Source of the DNA: Helicobacteraceae bacterium | GTDB lineage: Bacteria; Campylobacterota; Campylobacteria; Campylobacterales; Sulfurimonadaceae | Length of the DNA stretch: 25,114 bases | Assembly (NCBI GenBank): GCA_027081565.1 | Contig: JALWKG010000062.1 | Location: forward strand, 1 to 25,114 | Reading direction: 5' to 3' | In this document: positions 1-7,552 of the stretch, one piece after another | Layout of the letters: each line of letters opens with the position of its first letter | Position numbering within the stretch: the stretch's first letter is position 1 | Notes under the pieces: generated by a model | The model's input: only the letters and a program-made list of their open reading frames with translations | Told to the model about the DNA's origin: nothing | Database searches by the model: none | Position numbers and translations under genes: made by a program

Positions 1-389
1 GCCCAGATAAACTGTGTGACATCTACAAACTGAGAAGGGTCAATGATCCCTTTTTTAATGGTACTGACAACGTCACCACCAGCAATAAGTGCTCCAGAAG
101 CTTCAAAGATCGCTGCTATTAAAATAGCGCCACCCATAGTCAATGCTTTTGAACCTACAGCTGGACCCACATTGTTGGCAACATCGTTGGCGCCAATGTT
201 AAGTGCCATATAGGCGCCAAAAAGAGCTGCAATGGCTAAAAATGCTTGATTTTGGGCCCCTGCGTTAATACCAAATGCATACCAAAGAACCAATGCCATA
301 AAAGCAAAAGCCATACCTAAACGTAAAAAGTCACCTTGGTTGCTTTTTAACGCCTTTTTTTCCATTTTTTCGACCGTGTGGATGTCCAT
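1..389 (-). CDS. Inorganic phosphate transporter, PiT family (partial, C-terminus off window)
   Basis: Only the first 129 codons are present; the gene runs off the left edge. PiT proteins are inner-membrane symporters that take up phosphate (or metal-phosphate) with H+ or Na+. After a charged cytoplasmic N-terminus there are hydrophobic segments, then GANDVANNVGPAVGSKALT, the conserved PiT signature, and a following helix with GGDVVSTIKKGI, also typical. The start is the ATG at 389, with an AAGG ribosome site seven bases upstream; an ATG at 365 is a weaker alternative. It is transcribed away from queF in the same direction but has its own promoter candidate (430-438), so it may be a separate unit. 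Whether it is specific for phosphate cannot be told from this fragment. Confidence 0.9.
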   Translation of the reverse strand, partial: MDIHTVEKMEKKALKSNQGDFLRLGMAFAFMALVLWYAFGINAGAQNQAFLAIAALFGAYMALNIGANDVANNVGPAVGSKALTMGGAILIAAIFEASGALIAGGDVVSTIKKGIIDPSQFVDVTQFIW

Positions 390-429
390 TTTAAACCTTC
401 GTATGTAACATTTTGGTTACTGATGCGAA

Positions 430-438
430 ATTATAACA
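430..438 (-). promoter_or_regulatory. Extended -10 promoter element for the PiT gene
   Basis: On the minus strand the sequence reads TGTTATAAT, a perfect TGn-TATAAT extended -10. Transcription would start near 423 and give a leader of about 35 bases before the ATG at 389. No good -35 is visible. Between the expected start site and the ATG lies an inverted repeat, GTAAC-N6-GTTAC (405-420), and a 12-mer matching at 11 of 12 positions recurs at 404-415 and 432-443; both could be operator half-sites, which is inference. Confidence 0.5.
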
Positions 439-458
439 TTTTGCAGATAGCTTTTAGA

Positions 459-845
459 CTAACTTCTTACCATTTTAGAACTGTCTATCTCAATAACAGT
501 GTGAACGTTTCCACGAGGCTCATAATCAGCCACTACTTTTATATATTTTGGTTTGAGTTTACGCTCTAGAATCTCATATATCTCATTGGCGCTGTTTTCA
601 TGTGAGACATGTTTGTCTCTAAAAGAGTTGATATAAAGTTTTATAGCTTTTAACTCTACTACAAATTCATCCGGTGTATACTCAATGTAGATCGTTGCAA
701 AATCTGGGTAACCACTACGAGGACAGAGACAGGTAAACTCCGGGAGTGTCATCTTGATAAGATAGTCTCTTTTATGTACATTGGGCCAGATCTCCAGATC
801 TTTTTCAACATCAAATGCTGCTACGATTTTTTCGCCATATTTCAC
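459..845 (-). CDS. queF: NADPH-dependent 7-cyano-7-deazaguanine (preQ0) reductase QueF
   Basis: QueF reduces the nitrile of preQ0 to the amine of preQ1 with two NADPH, the last free-base step before queuosine is built into tRNA; it is cytosolic. The 128-residue protein is the short, unimodular type. The catalytic cysteine is C41 in LCPRSGYPDFAT, with the partner aspartate D48, and the QueF signature ELKAIKLYINSFRDKHVSHE spans residues 64-83, including the H82-E83 pair. The start codon is GTG at 845, supported by AGAGG seven bases upstream; there is no in-frame ATG near it. The gene starts 13 bases after the GGDEF/EAL gene stop and is the last gene of the gyrB transcription unit. QueF next to gyrB is a familiar arrangement in this phylum. 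Confidence 0.95.
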   Translation of the reverse strand: MKYGEKIVAAFDVEKDLEIWPNVHKRDYLIKMTLPEFTCLCPRSGYPDFATIYIEYTPDEFVVELKAIKLYINSFRDKHVSHENSANEIYEILERKLKPKYIKVVADYEPRGNVHTVIEIDSSKMVRS

Positions 846-858
846 TATAAACCTCTTT

Positions 859-2280
859 TTACTTTAATTTTTCGATCTCTTCTAAGGCTGCGATCTTGCC
901 TAAAAAGTTGCCTTGAACAAAGTCAATACCTAAGGATTTGACTACTTTCTCTTTTTTTGCATCTTCAATCATACGGATCCAACTTCTGAGACCAAGCCCC
1001 TGGGCTATGACATTAAGCCCTTTGACTATACTCTGATACTCTGATTCATCAATATGTTTTCCATAAGAGATATCAAAACGTAAAACATCTATTTTAAGAT
1101 CTTTTAAAAAGGAGATACTGCTTTTAAAAGCCCCAAAATTGTCCAAAGCTATAAATATACCCAGGCGTCTATAAGCCTGTAGACGTTCGTTATAACGCTT
1201 TGGGTGGTCATAATAGTCATTTTCACTCAAAACAAACATAATACGTCCACGTGCAGATTCATTGTTACTTAACAGTGTCAAGGCACGCTCTAAAAAGATG
1301 TTGTTTCTCACCGAAGCAGGGGAGAGAGAGAAGGCAAGAATGAAATTATGAGATACATTTTCTGAGATCTTTACCACTTTTTCCAAGATCATCTCGTCAA
1401 AGGTACGTCTTAAACCCAAACGGTTGATGACCGGCATAAACTTGTTTTGATGAATGATCTTACCCTCATCGTTGATCAGTTTTACACTTGCCTCCAACAT
1501 ACTTGCCACACCCTTCTCTTCAACGATCTGAAACATTAAAGAGAATGACTGTTGATCTACCGCTTTGATAACAGAAGATTCCAAAGCAGTAGGATCGATC
1601 TCCTCTTCATCTTCAACATTTTGTATATTGACCATTTTCTCTTCTGCAATGTCAAAGAGATGGGTGGTGATTTGGTCTATATCTTTTGAGTAAGAGGTAT
1701 CTGTGATGGCAGATACCAAACTGATCTCTATCTCATCAATGGTACGGTTTTGAAACTTTAGACACATCAGGTCTAACATATTTTGGTAAAGCTCTTTTTC
1801 TCCAGGTAGACCAATCAGAAAGTCAGAACCTTTGTAATGACCTATGGGAAAACGTTCGATCTCTTTCTCTTTTAAAAAGTCACCAATCCACTGTCCCACT
1901 TCATACAGGACTTTGTCCCCTTTTTTAACACCATACTTAATGTTGATATCCGTCAGATTGCGAACAGAGACTAAGATAATACTATAGCTGCCTCTGCTGA
2001 TCTGTTTTTTAAAATAGCTGTTGAGATACTCTCTTGAAAACGTATGGGTGATGGGATCTGTTATACGCTCTTCTTGACCTTGATAGATAAGATAAAAGAT
2101 GTAGTAGATCATCACTGCAAATACAGAGAGAACGATCACAAAATAGTAAGTAGGAATAACCTCTTGTTCTATAGAAAAAAAGCTAAGAGAGACGATCAGA
2201 AAAAGAATCAGTATAGGCAAGCCCATTCTTAGTGCAAGTCTAAAACGCTGGGTCCGTTCTTTCTCCTCAGGTAAAAGCAT
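859..2280 (-). CDS. Membrane protein with degenerate GGDEF and EAL domains
   Basis: This 473-residue protein begins with two membrane helices (about 18-36 and 44-66), followed by a GGDEF-type domain (about 75-225) and an EAL-type domain (about 235-470). The cyclase signature is KGSDF at 150-154 instead of GGDEF, and the EAL motif is EAS at 263-265. Several phosphodiesterase ligands are changed: the DDFG motif is DNFG (380-383), the asparagine of NLSP is serine (SLSP, 318-321), and the lysine of the KxD motif is arginine (401). FMPVINRLGL and VQGNFLGK are kept, so the fold is clear. I infer that it neither makes nor cleaves c-di-GMP and more likely binds a nucleotide or another protein. It starts six bases after the gyrB stop and runs into queF, so it is cotranscribed with both. 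Confidence 0.85.
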   Translation of the reverse strand: MLLPEEKERTQRFRLALRMGLPILILFLIVSLSFFSIEQEVIPTYYFVIVLSVFAVMIYYIFYLIYQGQEERITDPITHTFSREYLNSYFKKQISRGSYSIILVSVRNLTDINIKYGVKKGDKVLYEVGQWIGDFLKEKEIERFPIGHYKGSDFLIGLPGEKELYQNMLDLMCLKFQNRTIDEIEISLVSAITDTSYSKDIDQITTHLFDIAEEKMVNIQNVEDEEEIDPTALESSVIKAVDQQSFSLMFQIVEEKGVASMLEASVKLINDEGKIIHQNKFMPVINRLGLRRTFDEMILEKVVKISENVSHNFILAFSLSPASVRNNIFLERALTLLSNNESARGRIMFVLSENDYYDHPKRYNERLQAYRRLGIFIALDNFGAFKSSISFLKDLKIDVLRFDISYGKHIDESEYQSIVKGLNVIAQGLGLRSWIRMIEDAKKEKVVKSLGIDFVQGNFLGKIAALEEIEKLK

Positions 2281-2286
2281 AAAAGC

Positions 2287-4602
2287 TTAGACGTCCAGGT
2301 GTTTTACATCTTTGGCATGGGTTTCAATGTAATTACGACGTGGTTCAACCTCGTCACCCATAAAGAGCGTAAAGGCTTCACTGGCAGCCTCAGCATCTTC
2401 GATATTAACACGTAAAAGTACACGGTTTTCAGGGGTCATTGTAGTTTCCCAAAGTTGCTCAGGATTCATTTCACCAAGACCTTTGTAGCGCTGAATATAA
2501 GAGCCTTTTCTAGCAAACTCTTTGACCTCTTCAAGAATCTCAATAACATCACCTTCTAAGGCAATATCCCACTCTTTGATCTTCTCATAGACATACATTG
2601 CTTCAGTAAAGTGTGGTGCTGTAAAAAGTTCATCATTGACTTTAAGCTCCTCCATACCATCTTCTGTCTGTACAAAAAGGTGGATCTCTTCATCTGTAAC
2701 CAGTTTAGAAAGAATGTTATTACCACGCTCCTTTAAAAACTTCTCGATCTCTGTCATCATGTTTTCAGAGTTCATCCCTACAATATCTGGATTCTCTATA
2801 AAGTGACGGATCAAAGAGACAAGTGCATAACGACGTTCTAACGCATTAAGTGAGCCTTGATAGTGATCGACCATCTTGAAAAATGAAACCAGATCATTAT
2901 GACCAACACCTTCGACTTCAATAGACTCTATACCATTATCGATCAAGAAAGTATTCATCTCACTGTCGTCTTTAAAGTAGATCTCTTTTTTACCTTTTTT
3001 ATAACGGTAAAGTGGTGGCTGTGCCAGATAAAGGTAGCCATTTTCCACAATCTTTGGAAGATAACGAAAGAAGAATGTCAGTAAAAGAGTCTGAATGTGA
3101 GAACCATCGACATCCGCATCGGTCATAATAATGACTTTGTGATAACGTATCTTCTCTTCATTAAACTCTTCACCAATACCACAGCCAAGAGCGGTGATCA
3201 TGTTAGTGATCTCTTCAGACTTTAAGATCTTGTCAAGACGCGCTTTTTCAACATTAAGGATCTTACCTTTAAGTGGCAAAATAGCCTGGAAAACACGATC
3301 ACGACCCTGCTTGGCAGAACCACCCGCAGAGTCGCCCTCCACCAGGTAAATCTCAGAGATCGTAGCATCTTTACTTTGACAGTCCGCCAGTTTACCCGGA
3401 AGTGTTCCTACACTCATAGAATCTTTACGACGTGTTAGATCACGTGCTTTTTTAGCTGCTTCACGTCCTTTAGCTGCTAATAATGCTTTTTGAACAATAG
3501 CTCTTGCTTCGTTAGGATTCTCTTCAAAATACTTACCCAGTTTTTCATAACTCAGTTTCTGAACAAGTGGACGCACATAGGTGTTACCAAGCTTGCCTTT
3601 TGTCTGACCTTCAAATTGTGGTTCAGGTACACGTACAGAGACAATACAGATCATTCCCTCTTTAACATCATCACCAGAAATTGAAACATCTTTCTCTTTA
3701 GCATTACCGTTGTTTTTGTTGTAAGTAGAGATAACACGTGTTAAACCTGCTCTAAATCCTGCCTCATGTGTACCACCATTTGGGGTACGAATGTTGTTAA
3801 CAAATGAGTAAAGTTTCTCTTCGTAGGCATCGTTATACATAAAAGCAATGTCAACTTCAATATCCTCAATAGCTTCACTGAAACTGTATGGTGAGGCTAC
3901 CTGCTCACGTTTGTTAAGGTCTTGAACATACTGAAGGATTCCACCCTCGAAGTGATAGGTCTCTTCAACATTAGTTCGCTCGTCTTTAAAGATAATTTTG
4001 ATCTGTGGATTAAGATAGGCCAACTCTTTAAAACGTTTTGCCAAATAGTCATATTCAAAAATAATAGTTTCTGTAAAAATAGTAGGATCAGCTTTAAACT
4101 CAATCGTCGTTCCATGTTTACGTGTATTACCTATGACTTCAAGAGGTGCAGTAGGAATACCTTCTTTAAAGTTTTGCTCATGGATCTGACCATCACGATG
4201 TATGGTCATCTTAAGATCACCAGATAAGGCGTTGACTACAGAAACACCCACCCCATGAAGACCCCCAGAGACTTTGTAAGTATCTTTGTCAAACTTACCA
4301 CCGGCATGAAGTACAGTAAGAACAACGGTTGCAGCAGAGACATTTTCAGTAGGGTGCATATCAGTTGGAATACCACGACCATTATCAGAAACTTTACAAG
4401 TACCGTCTTTAGTCAATGTCACTTTGATAGTGTCACAATATCCTGCCATCGCCTCATCAATAGAGTTGTCGATTACTTCATATACCAAGTGATGCAGACC
4501 ACGATGACCTGTGTCACCAATATACATTCCTGGACGTTTTCTAACTGCTTCTAGCCCCTTAAGGACTTTAATATTACTTGCACCGTAATTCTGTTCTGAC
4601 AT
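2287..4602 (-). CDS. gyrB: DNA gyrase subunit B
   Basis: GyrB is the ATPase subunit of the GyrA2GyrB2 topoisomerase that introduces negative supercoils. The 771 residues hold the whole family plan: GHKL ATPase domain with catalytic E42 in EVIDNSIDEA, D73 in DNGRGIP and the GGLHGVGV loop (113-120); transducer domain with QTKGKLGN (333-340); TOPRIM domain with EGDSAGG (422-428) and TDADVDG (494-500); and the C-terminal RYKGLGE (705-711) with MNPEQLWETTM. The ATG at 4602 is preceded by GGAG at a five-base gap. A strong terminator separates it from dnaN, so a gyrB promoter is expected in 4603-4750; that stretch is AT-rich with several weak -10 candidates and none I would single out. The gene order dnaA-dnaN-gyrB is ancestral. 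Confidence 0.99.
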   Translation of the reverse strand: MSEQNYGASNIKVLKGLEAVRKRPGMYIGDTGHRGLHHLVYEVIDNSIDEAMAGYCDTIKVTLTKDGTCKVSDNGRGIPTDMHPTENVSAATVVLTVLHAGGKFDKDTYKVSGGLHGVGVSVVNALSGDLKMTIHRDGQIHEQNFKEGIPTAPLEVIGNTRKHGTTIEFKADPTIFTETIIFEYDYLAKRFKELAYLNPQIKIIFKDERTNVEETYHFEGGILQYVQDLNKREQVASPYSFSEAIEDIEVDIAFMYNDAYEEKLYSFVNNIRTPNGGTHEAGFRAGLTRVISTYNKNNGNAKEKDVSISGDDVKEGMICIVSVRVPEPQFEGQTKGKLGNTYVRPLVQKLSYEKLGKYFEENPNEARAIVQKALLAAKGREAAKKARDLTRRKDSMSVGTLPGKLADCQSKDATISEIYLVEGDSAGGSAKQGRDRVFQAILPLKGKILNVEKARLDKILKSEEITNMITALGCGIGEEFNEEKIRYHKVIIMTDADVDGSHIQTLLLTFFFRYLPKIVENGYLYLAQPPLYRYKKGKKEIYFKDDSEMNTFLIDNGIESIEVEGVGHNDLVSFFKMVDHYQGSLNALERRYALVSLIRHFIENPDIVGMNSENMMTEIEKFLKERGNNILSKLVTDEEIHLFVQTEDGMEELKVNDELFTAPHFTEAMYVYEKIKEWDIALEGDVIEILEEVKEFARKGSYIQRYKGLGEMNPEQLWETTMTPENRVLLRVNIEDAEAASEAFTLFMGDEVEPRRNYIETHAKDVKHLDV

Positions 4603-4753
4603 GCCTACTCCATTGCTTTTTCAATATATGTTGATACTATGAAAAAAATTGCTTTAATATTAACGTAAATAAGCCTAAAAAGCGATTAAATACTTATTTT
4701 GATATTTGGGTTGGATTGATGTAAAAATGAATGTGAGAAGGTATTTGTGCTTT

Positions 4754-4796
4754 AAAAAAATATCTCAAGTCAAAATTGTACTTTTAACTTGAGATA
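4754..4796 (-). terminator. Rho-independent terminator of dnaN
   Basis: A perfect 10-bp stem has arms at 4761-4770 and 4787-4796 (TATCTCAAGT / ACTTGAGATA). It continues inward through one G-T wobble and four A-T pairs to a six-base loop. On the minus strand it begins eight bases after the dnaN stop and is followed by seven T residues. The A-run on the other side would also supply a U tract for plus-strand transcripts, but no gene converges there. Confidence 0.85.
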
Positions 4797-4803
4797 AAAA
4801 AAT

Positions 4804-5871
4804 TTAAATGACGATTGGCATGACGATTGTCTTGAAGTTTTCATCAGACAAGACAAAAGGCATATTTGCTTCATTTAGACCAATAGCAAATTCACTGTTT
4901 TTAGTTTGAGCAATAAAATCTAAAATATAGCGGCTATTGACTGCCAACATAAATGGACTTTCAAAACCTGTAGAAAATTCTATCTCTGTTTTTGCTTCGA
5001 TGTTATCATCACTAAGGGATTCAAACTCTATAGAATTTGAAGTAAACGTCATTTTTAGATCAGTAGAAATAGTAGTGATCTGTTTAATAGCGTCTATCAT
5101 TTGTGCTTTTGGCAACATTAACGATGTTTTTATCTCTTTAGGAATAATCCGTGTATAGTCTGGGAACTTTCCATTTATAAGCTTGGTAAAGAAAAGATAT
5201 TGGTTGGACTTGATTATAAGATAAGTCTCATCATAATAGATCTCAATGTTGTTAAAAAAGAGTTTTTGTATCTCTATGATCGCTTTTTTAGGAACAATCA
5301 AGTTAAGCTCTTTTTCATTGGTATTGTTAATATCTACAATAGCTAAACGACGTGTGTCTGTTGAGACAAAGTTTATACCATTTAATTTTATATCAATAAG
5401 AGCACCATTAAGTTCAAACTTTGGATTATTAATATCTGTAGAGGGTGTGATCTTTTTAAGAGACTCTACCATAAGCTGTGCATCGATCTCTATACGTGAC
5501 TTATCTTGGTATGTTGGAAATGAGGGATATTCATTAGCATTAAAAGTAGGCAGTTTAAAGTTAGAACGTCCTTGTTGAATGTGCAAGTCATTTTGAACCG
5601 ATTCAAGTACTATCTCACCATCTTTTAATATACGAATAATATCAAGAAGTTTTTTACCATTAGCAGTAATAGAACCACTCATCTCAACAGAGACTTGATC
5701 ACTCTCTATAACAATACCAACTTCGTAGTCTGTAGCTTTGACTACAAGTTTGTTACCTTGGACTTCAAATGAGACATGTGAGGTGATCTGTGATGTATCT
5801 TTTTTTTCAAGAAAAGGTTGTACATGGATAAGCATATTTTCAAGAACAGATTTGGCAATAGCGATTCTCAT
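4804..5871 (-). CDS. dnaN: DNA polymerase III beta subunit (sliding clamp)
   Basis: DnaN forms the ring-shaped dimer that tethers DNA polymerase III to DNA and recruits other replication and repair proteins. The 355-residue length and the three-fold clamp architecture fit; the start MRIAIAKSVLENML, the central FELNGALIDI and VSTDTRRLAIV segments and the C-terminal end PFVLSDENFKTIVMPIVI are recognisable clamp landmarks. The ATG at 5871 has AAGGA six bases upstream. It lies downstream of dnaA across a 207-bp gap that holds origin elements and its own good promoter (6016-6044), and it ends at a strong terminator, so it can be expressed apart from dnaA and gyrB. Confidence 0.98.
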   Translation of the reverse strand: MRIAIAKSVLENMLIHVQPFLEKKDTSQITSHVSFEVQGNKLVVKATDYEVGIVIESDQVSVEMSGSITANGKKLLDIIRILKDGEIVLESVQNDLHIQQGRSNFKLPTFNANEYPSFPTYQDKSRIEIDAQLMVESLKKITPSTDINNPKFELNGALIDIKLNGINFVSTDTRRLAIVDINNTNEKELNLIVPKKAIIEIQKLFFNNIEIYYDETYLIIKSNQYLFFTKLINGKFPDYTRIIPKEIKTSLMLPKAQMIDAIKQITTISTDLKMTFTSNSIEFESLSDDNIEAKTEIEFSTGFESPFMLAVNSRYILDFIAQTKNSEFAIGLNEANMPFVLSDENFKTIVMPIVI

Positions 5872-5882
5872 CGAAATTCCTT

Positions 5883-6009
5883 TTTATATAATAAATTTTT
5901 AGTAATAGTAATATACCCCTGTGTAAAGGTGAATACTATCGGTTTGGCCCTATACTAAGGGCTTATATGATGTGAATAAGTGTTAAGACTCTATTCACAT
6001 GAATTCACT
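5883..6009. other. oriC: Replication origin, dnaA-dnaN part (oriC2-like): DnaA boxes, GC-rich link, DnaA-trio and AT-rich unwinding element
   Basis: The gap holds four sites with the epsilonproteobacterial DnaA-box core TTCAC/GTGAA: 5928-5936 (GGTGAATAC), 5971-5979 (TGTGAATAA, perfect), 5991-5999 (CTATTCACA) and 6001-6009 (GAATTCACT). Beside the first is a short GC-rich stretch (5916-5922), then TAG-TAA-TAG-TAA (5900-5911), which fits the DnaA-trio pattern, inside an almost pure A/T tract (5883-5914). Box, GC-rich link, trio and AT tract in this order match the basal unwinding module known from Bacillus and reported for Helicobacter. I infer that strand opening occurs here. It is also the leader of dnaN, so initiation and dnaN transcription share DNA. 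Confidence 0.75.
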
Positions 6010-6015
6010 TCTTAG

Positions 6016-6044
6016 ATTATATCTTTTTTTTAGAAGAGTTCCAA
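6016..6044 (-). promoter_or_regulatory. Sigma-70 promoter of dnaN
   Basis: On the minus strand TTGGAA (6044-6039) and TATAAT (6021-6016) are separated by exactly 17 bases rich in A. Transcription would start near 6009, inside the DnaA box at 6001-6009 and beside that at 5991-5999, giving a leader of roughly 140 bases. DnaA bound there should interfere with the promoter; this control is inferred. Confidence 0.7.
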
Positions 6045-6078
6045 CAAGATAAAACACGCTTTTTGGAGTATAGAGCTT

Positions 6079-7398
6079 TTAATTTTGGGTGGAGGTGGAA
6101 ATTTTGTTGGTAAGTTCATCGATCTTGACCTTAAAATCTTCATCATTTTTAAGTAGTTCATTGATCTTTTTCATGGTGTGACTGACGGCGGTATGATCTT
6201 TCATTCCAAAGTATTTGGCCAATTCAGGCATAGACATTGGTGTTAATTCACGAGCAAGATAGATCGCGATACGACGGGTATATACGATGTTGCGACTACG
6301 GTTTTTGGATTTGATCTCTGAAGGTTTGACATTGAGTTCTTTGGCAACTGTAGTCATAATAAAGTCTATAGAGATGTTGTCACGTTTTTCCTGGAGAGTC
6401 TCTTTAAGTACATTTTGGGCGAACTCTATGGTAATAGGTTGGTGCATAAGTTGTGCGTAGGCATGAAGTTTAGAGAGTATACCTTCTATTTCCCGGACAT
6501 TAGAATCGATGATTGTAGCGATGTATTTAACAACGTCATTGTCGATGTTAATACGGTTTATTTCACACTTCTTTTGAATAATAGCAATTTTAGTCTCAAG
6601 TTCTGGAGGCTGTATATCTGCCACCAATCCCCACTCAAAACGGCTTTTGAGACGATCTTCAAGACCTGCGATTTGTTTAGGTTTTTTATCTGCAGTCATA
6701 ATGATCTGTTTATGCTCATTACGGAGGGCTTCAAAAGTGTGAAAAAACTCCTCTTGAGTCTGTACCTTGTTGCTTAAAAACTGTATATCATCAATAAGCA
6801 GGACATCACATTTTCGGTACTTGTCTTTAAAACGGTCCATAGTCTTGTTACGCATGTGAGAGGTAAAGTCATTTAAAAACTGCTCTACAGAGGTGTAAAT
6901 AACACTTTTACCCTGATGTTGGAGTACATTACCCACTGCTTGCATAAGGTGTGTCTTACCGAGACCAACACCACCATAGATGAAAAGTGGATTATAGAGT
7001 TCTCCAGGTTTTTCACTGACACTTTTAGCAGCAGAGTAGGCAAACTGGTTAGAAGAACCGGGTACATAGTTTTCAAAAGTATAAGAGGGATTCAAAAGAG
7101 AGTGTTGTACTTTTTCAGCAGTAACTTGAGACTTAATAGGCGTTGATCCCGGTTTTTCAGACTTTAAAGCAATACTGACCAAGGTTTTAGTTCCCGTCTT
7201 CACCTCAAAAAGGTGGGCAATCTTTTCAGAAAACTTTCTTTTGATGTAATTGGCTACAAGTGCATTGGGTGCATGAAAGACGGCATAATTACTTTTGGAC
7301 TCTGAGGTCGAGAATTGAAGCTGTTTAATATAGCGATTATAATCGATCTCCGATATCTCATCTTTTAACTTAAGTAAAATTTCTTGACCGATATTCAT
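6079..7398 (-). CDS. dnaA: Chromosomal replication initiator protein DnaA
   Basis: DnaA binds the origin boxes, forms an ATP-dependent filament and opens the duplex. The 439 residues show domain I (about 1-80), a linker, the AAA+ domain with Walker A GGVGLGKT (142-149) and Walker B LLIDDIQF (200-207), and the DNA-binding domain IV, with the DnaA signature around RRIAIYLARELT and DHTAVSH (401-407). I chose the ATG at 7398 because GAGGAG lies about five bases upstream and the family begins with MNIGQEIL-type sequence. A longer reading from GTG at 7422 would place the start codon inside a DnaA box and add eight unconserved residues. The six boxes immediately upstream suggest autoregulation. Confidence 0.98.
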   Translation of the reverse strand: MNIGQEILLKLKDEISEIDYNRYIKQLQFSTSESKSNYAVFHAPNALVANYIKRKFSEKIAHLFEVKTGTKTLVSIALKSEKPGSTPIKSQVTAEKVQHSLLNPSYTFENYVPGSSNQFAYSAAKSVSEKPGELYNPLFIYGGVGLGKTHLMQAVGNVLQHQGKSVIYTSVEQFLNDFTSHMRNKTMDRFKDKYRKCDVLLIDDIQFLSNKVQTQEEFFHTFEALRNEHKQIIMTADKKPKQIAGLEDRLKSRFEWGLVADIQPPELETKIAIIQKKCEINRINIDNDVVKYIATIIDSNVREIEGILSKLHAYAQLMHQPITIEFAQNVLKETLQEKRDNISIDFIMTTVAKELNVKPSEIKSKNRSRNIVYTRRIAIYLARELTPMSMPELAKYFGMKDHTAVSHTMKKINELLKNDEDFKVKIDELTNKISTSTQN

Positions 7399-7414
7399 GG
7401 TCGCTCCTCTAAAG

Positions 7415-7519
7415 TTATTCACAGTGAATAAGTAGTGAAATATTATGTGAATAATACACTATCTTTCCTATACTACTCTAAAAAAGGGTGTGAATAAAAG
7501 TTATTCACCTTGTGAATAA
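7415..7519. other. oriC: Replication origin, upstream part (oriC1-like): six DnaA boxes
   Basis: Six nine-mers match TTATTCACA or differ at the last base: 7415-7423 (plus), 7423-7431 (minus, sharing the central A with the first), 7446-7454 (minus), 7489-7497 (minus), 7501-7509 (plus, ending C) and 7511-7519 (minus). A weaker TTCAC core lies at 7435-7439. Together with the cluster in the dnaA-dnaN gap this makes a bipartite origin with dnaA in the middle, as described for H. pylori. The cluster is also the dnaA promoter region, so it probably serves autoregulation as well as origin assembly. Confidence 0.85.
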
Positions 7520-7526
7520 CTTTTAT
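7494..7526. repeat. Perfect 33-bp inverted repeat built on paired DnaA boxes
   Basis: The arms ATAAAAGTTATTCAC (7494-7508) and GTGAATAACTTTTAT (7512-7526) are exactly complementary over 15 bp with only three bases between them. Each arm contains a DnaA box, but the symmetry extends six further bases (ATAAAAG) beyond the box. It lies 26 bases after the stop of the small gene 7553-7723, so its transcript would form a strong hairpin there, though a continuous U tract does not follow directly. Confidence 0.9.
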
Positions 7527-7552
7527 GATCTCTTTTCTAAAAGTGATTTTAG

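Noticed and set aside
3922..4554. Plus-strand open frames opposite gyrB (and similar ones opposite dnaN, dnaA and the kinase)
   Set aside because: They lie wholly within well-recognised genes, show no family motifs and have unlikely composition; they are shadows.
5946..5962. GGCCC/GGGCT hairpin in the dnaA-dnaN gap as a dnaA terminator
   Set aside because: The stem is five pairs with a wobble, has no T run, and lies downstream of the dnaN promoter.
7399..7422. Longer dnaA start at GTG 7422
   Set aside because: It falls inside a DnaA box, lacks a ribosome site and adds residues not typical of DnaA; ATG 7398 has a strong site.
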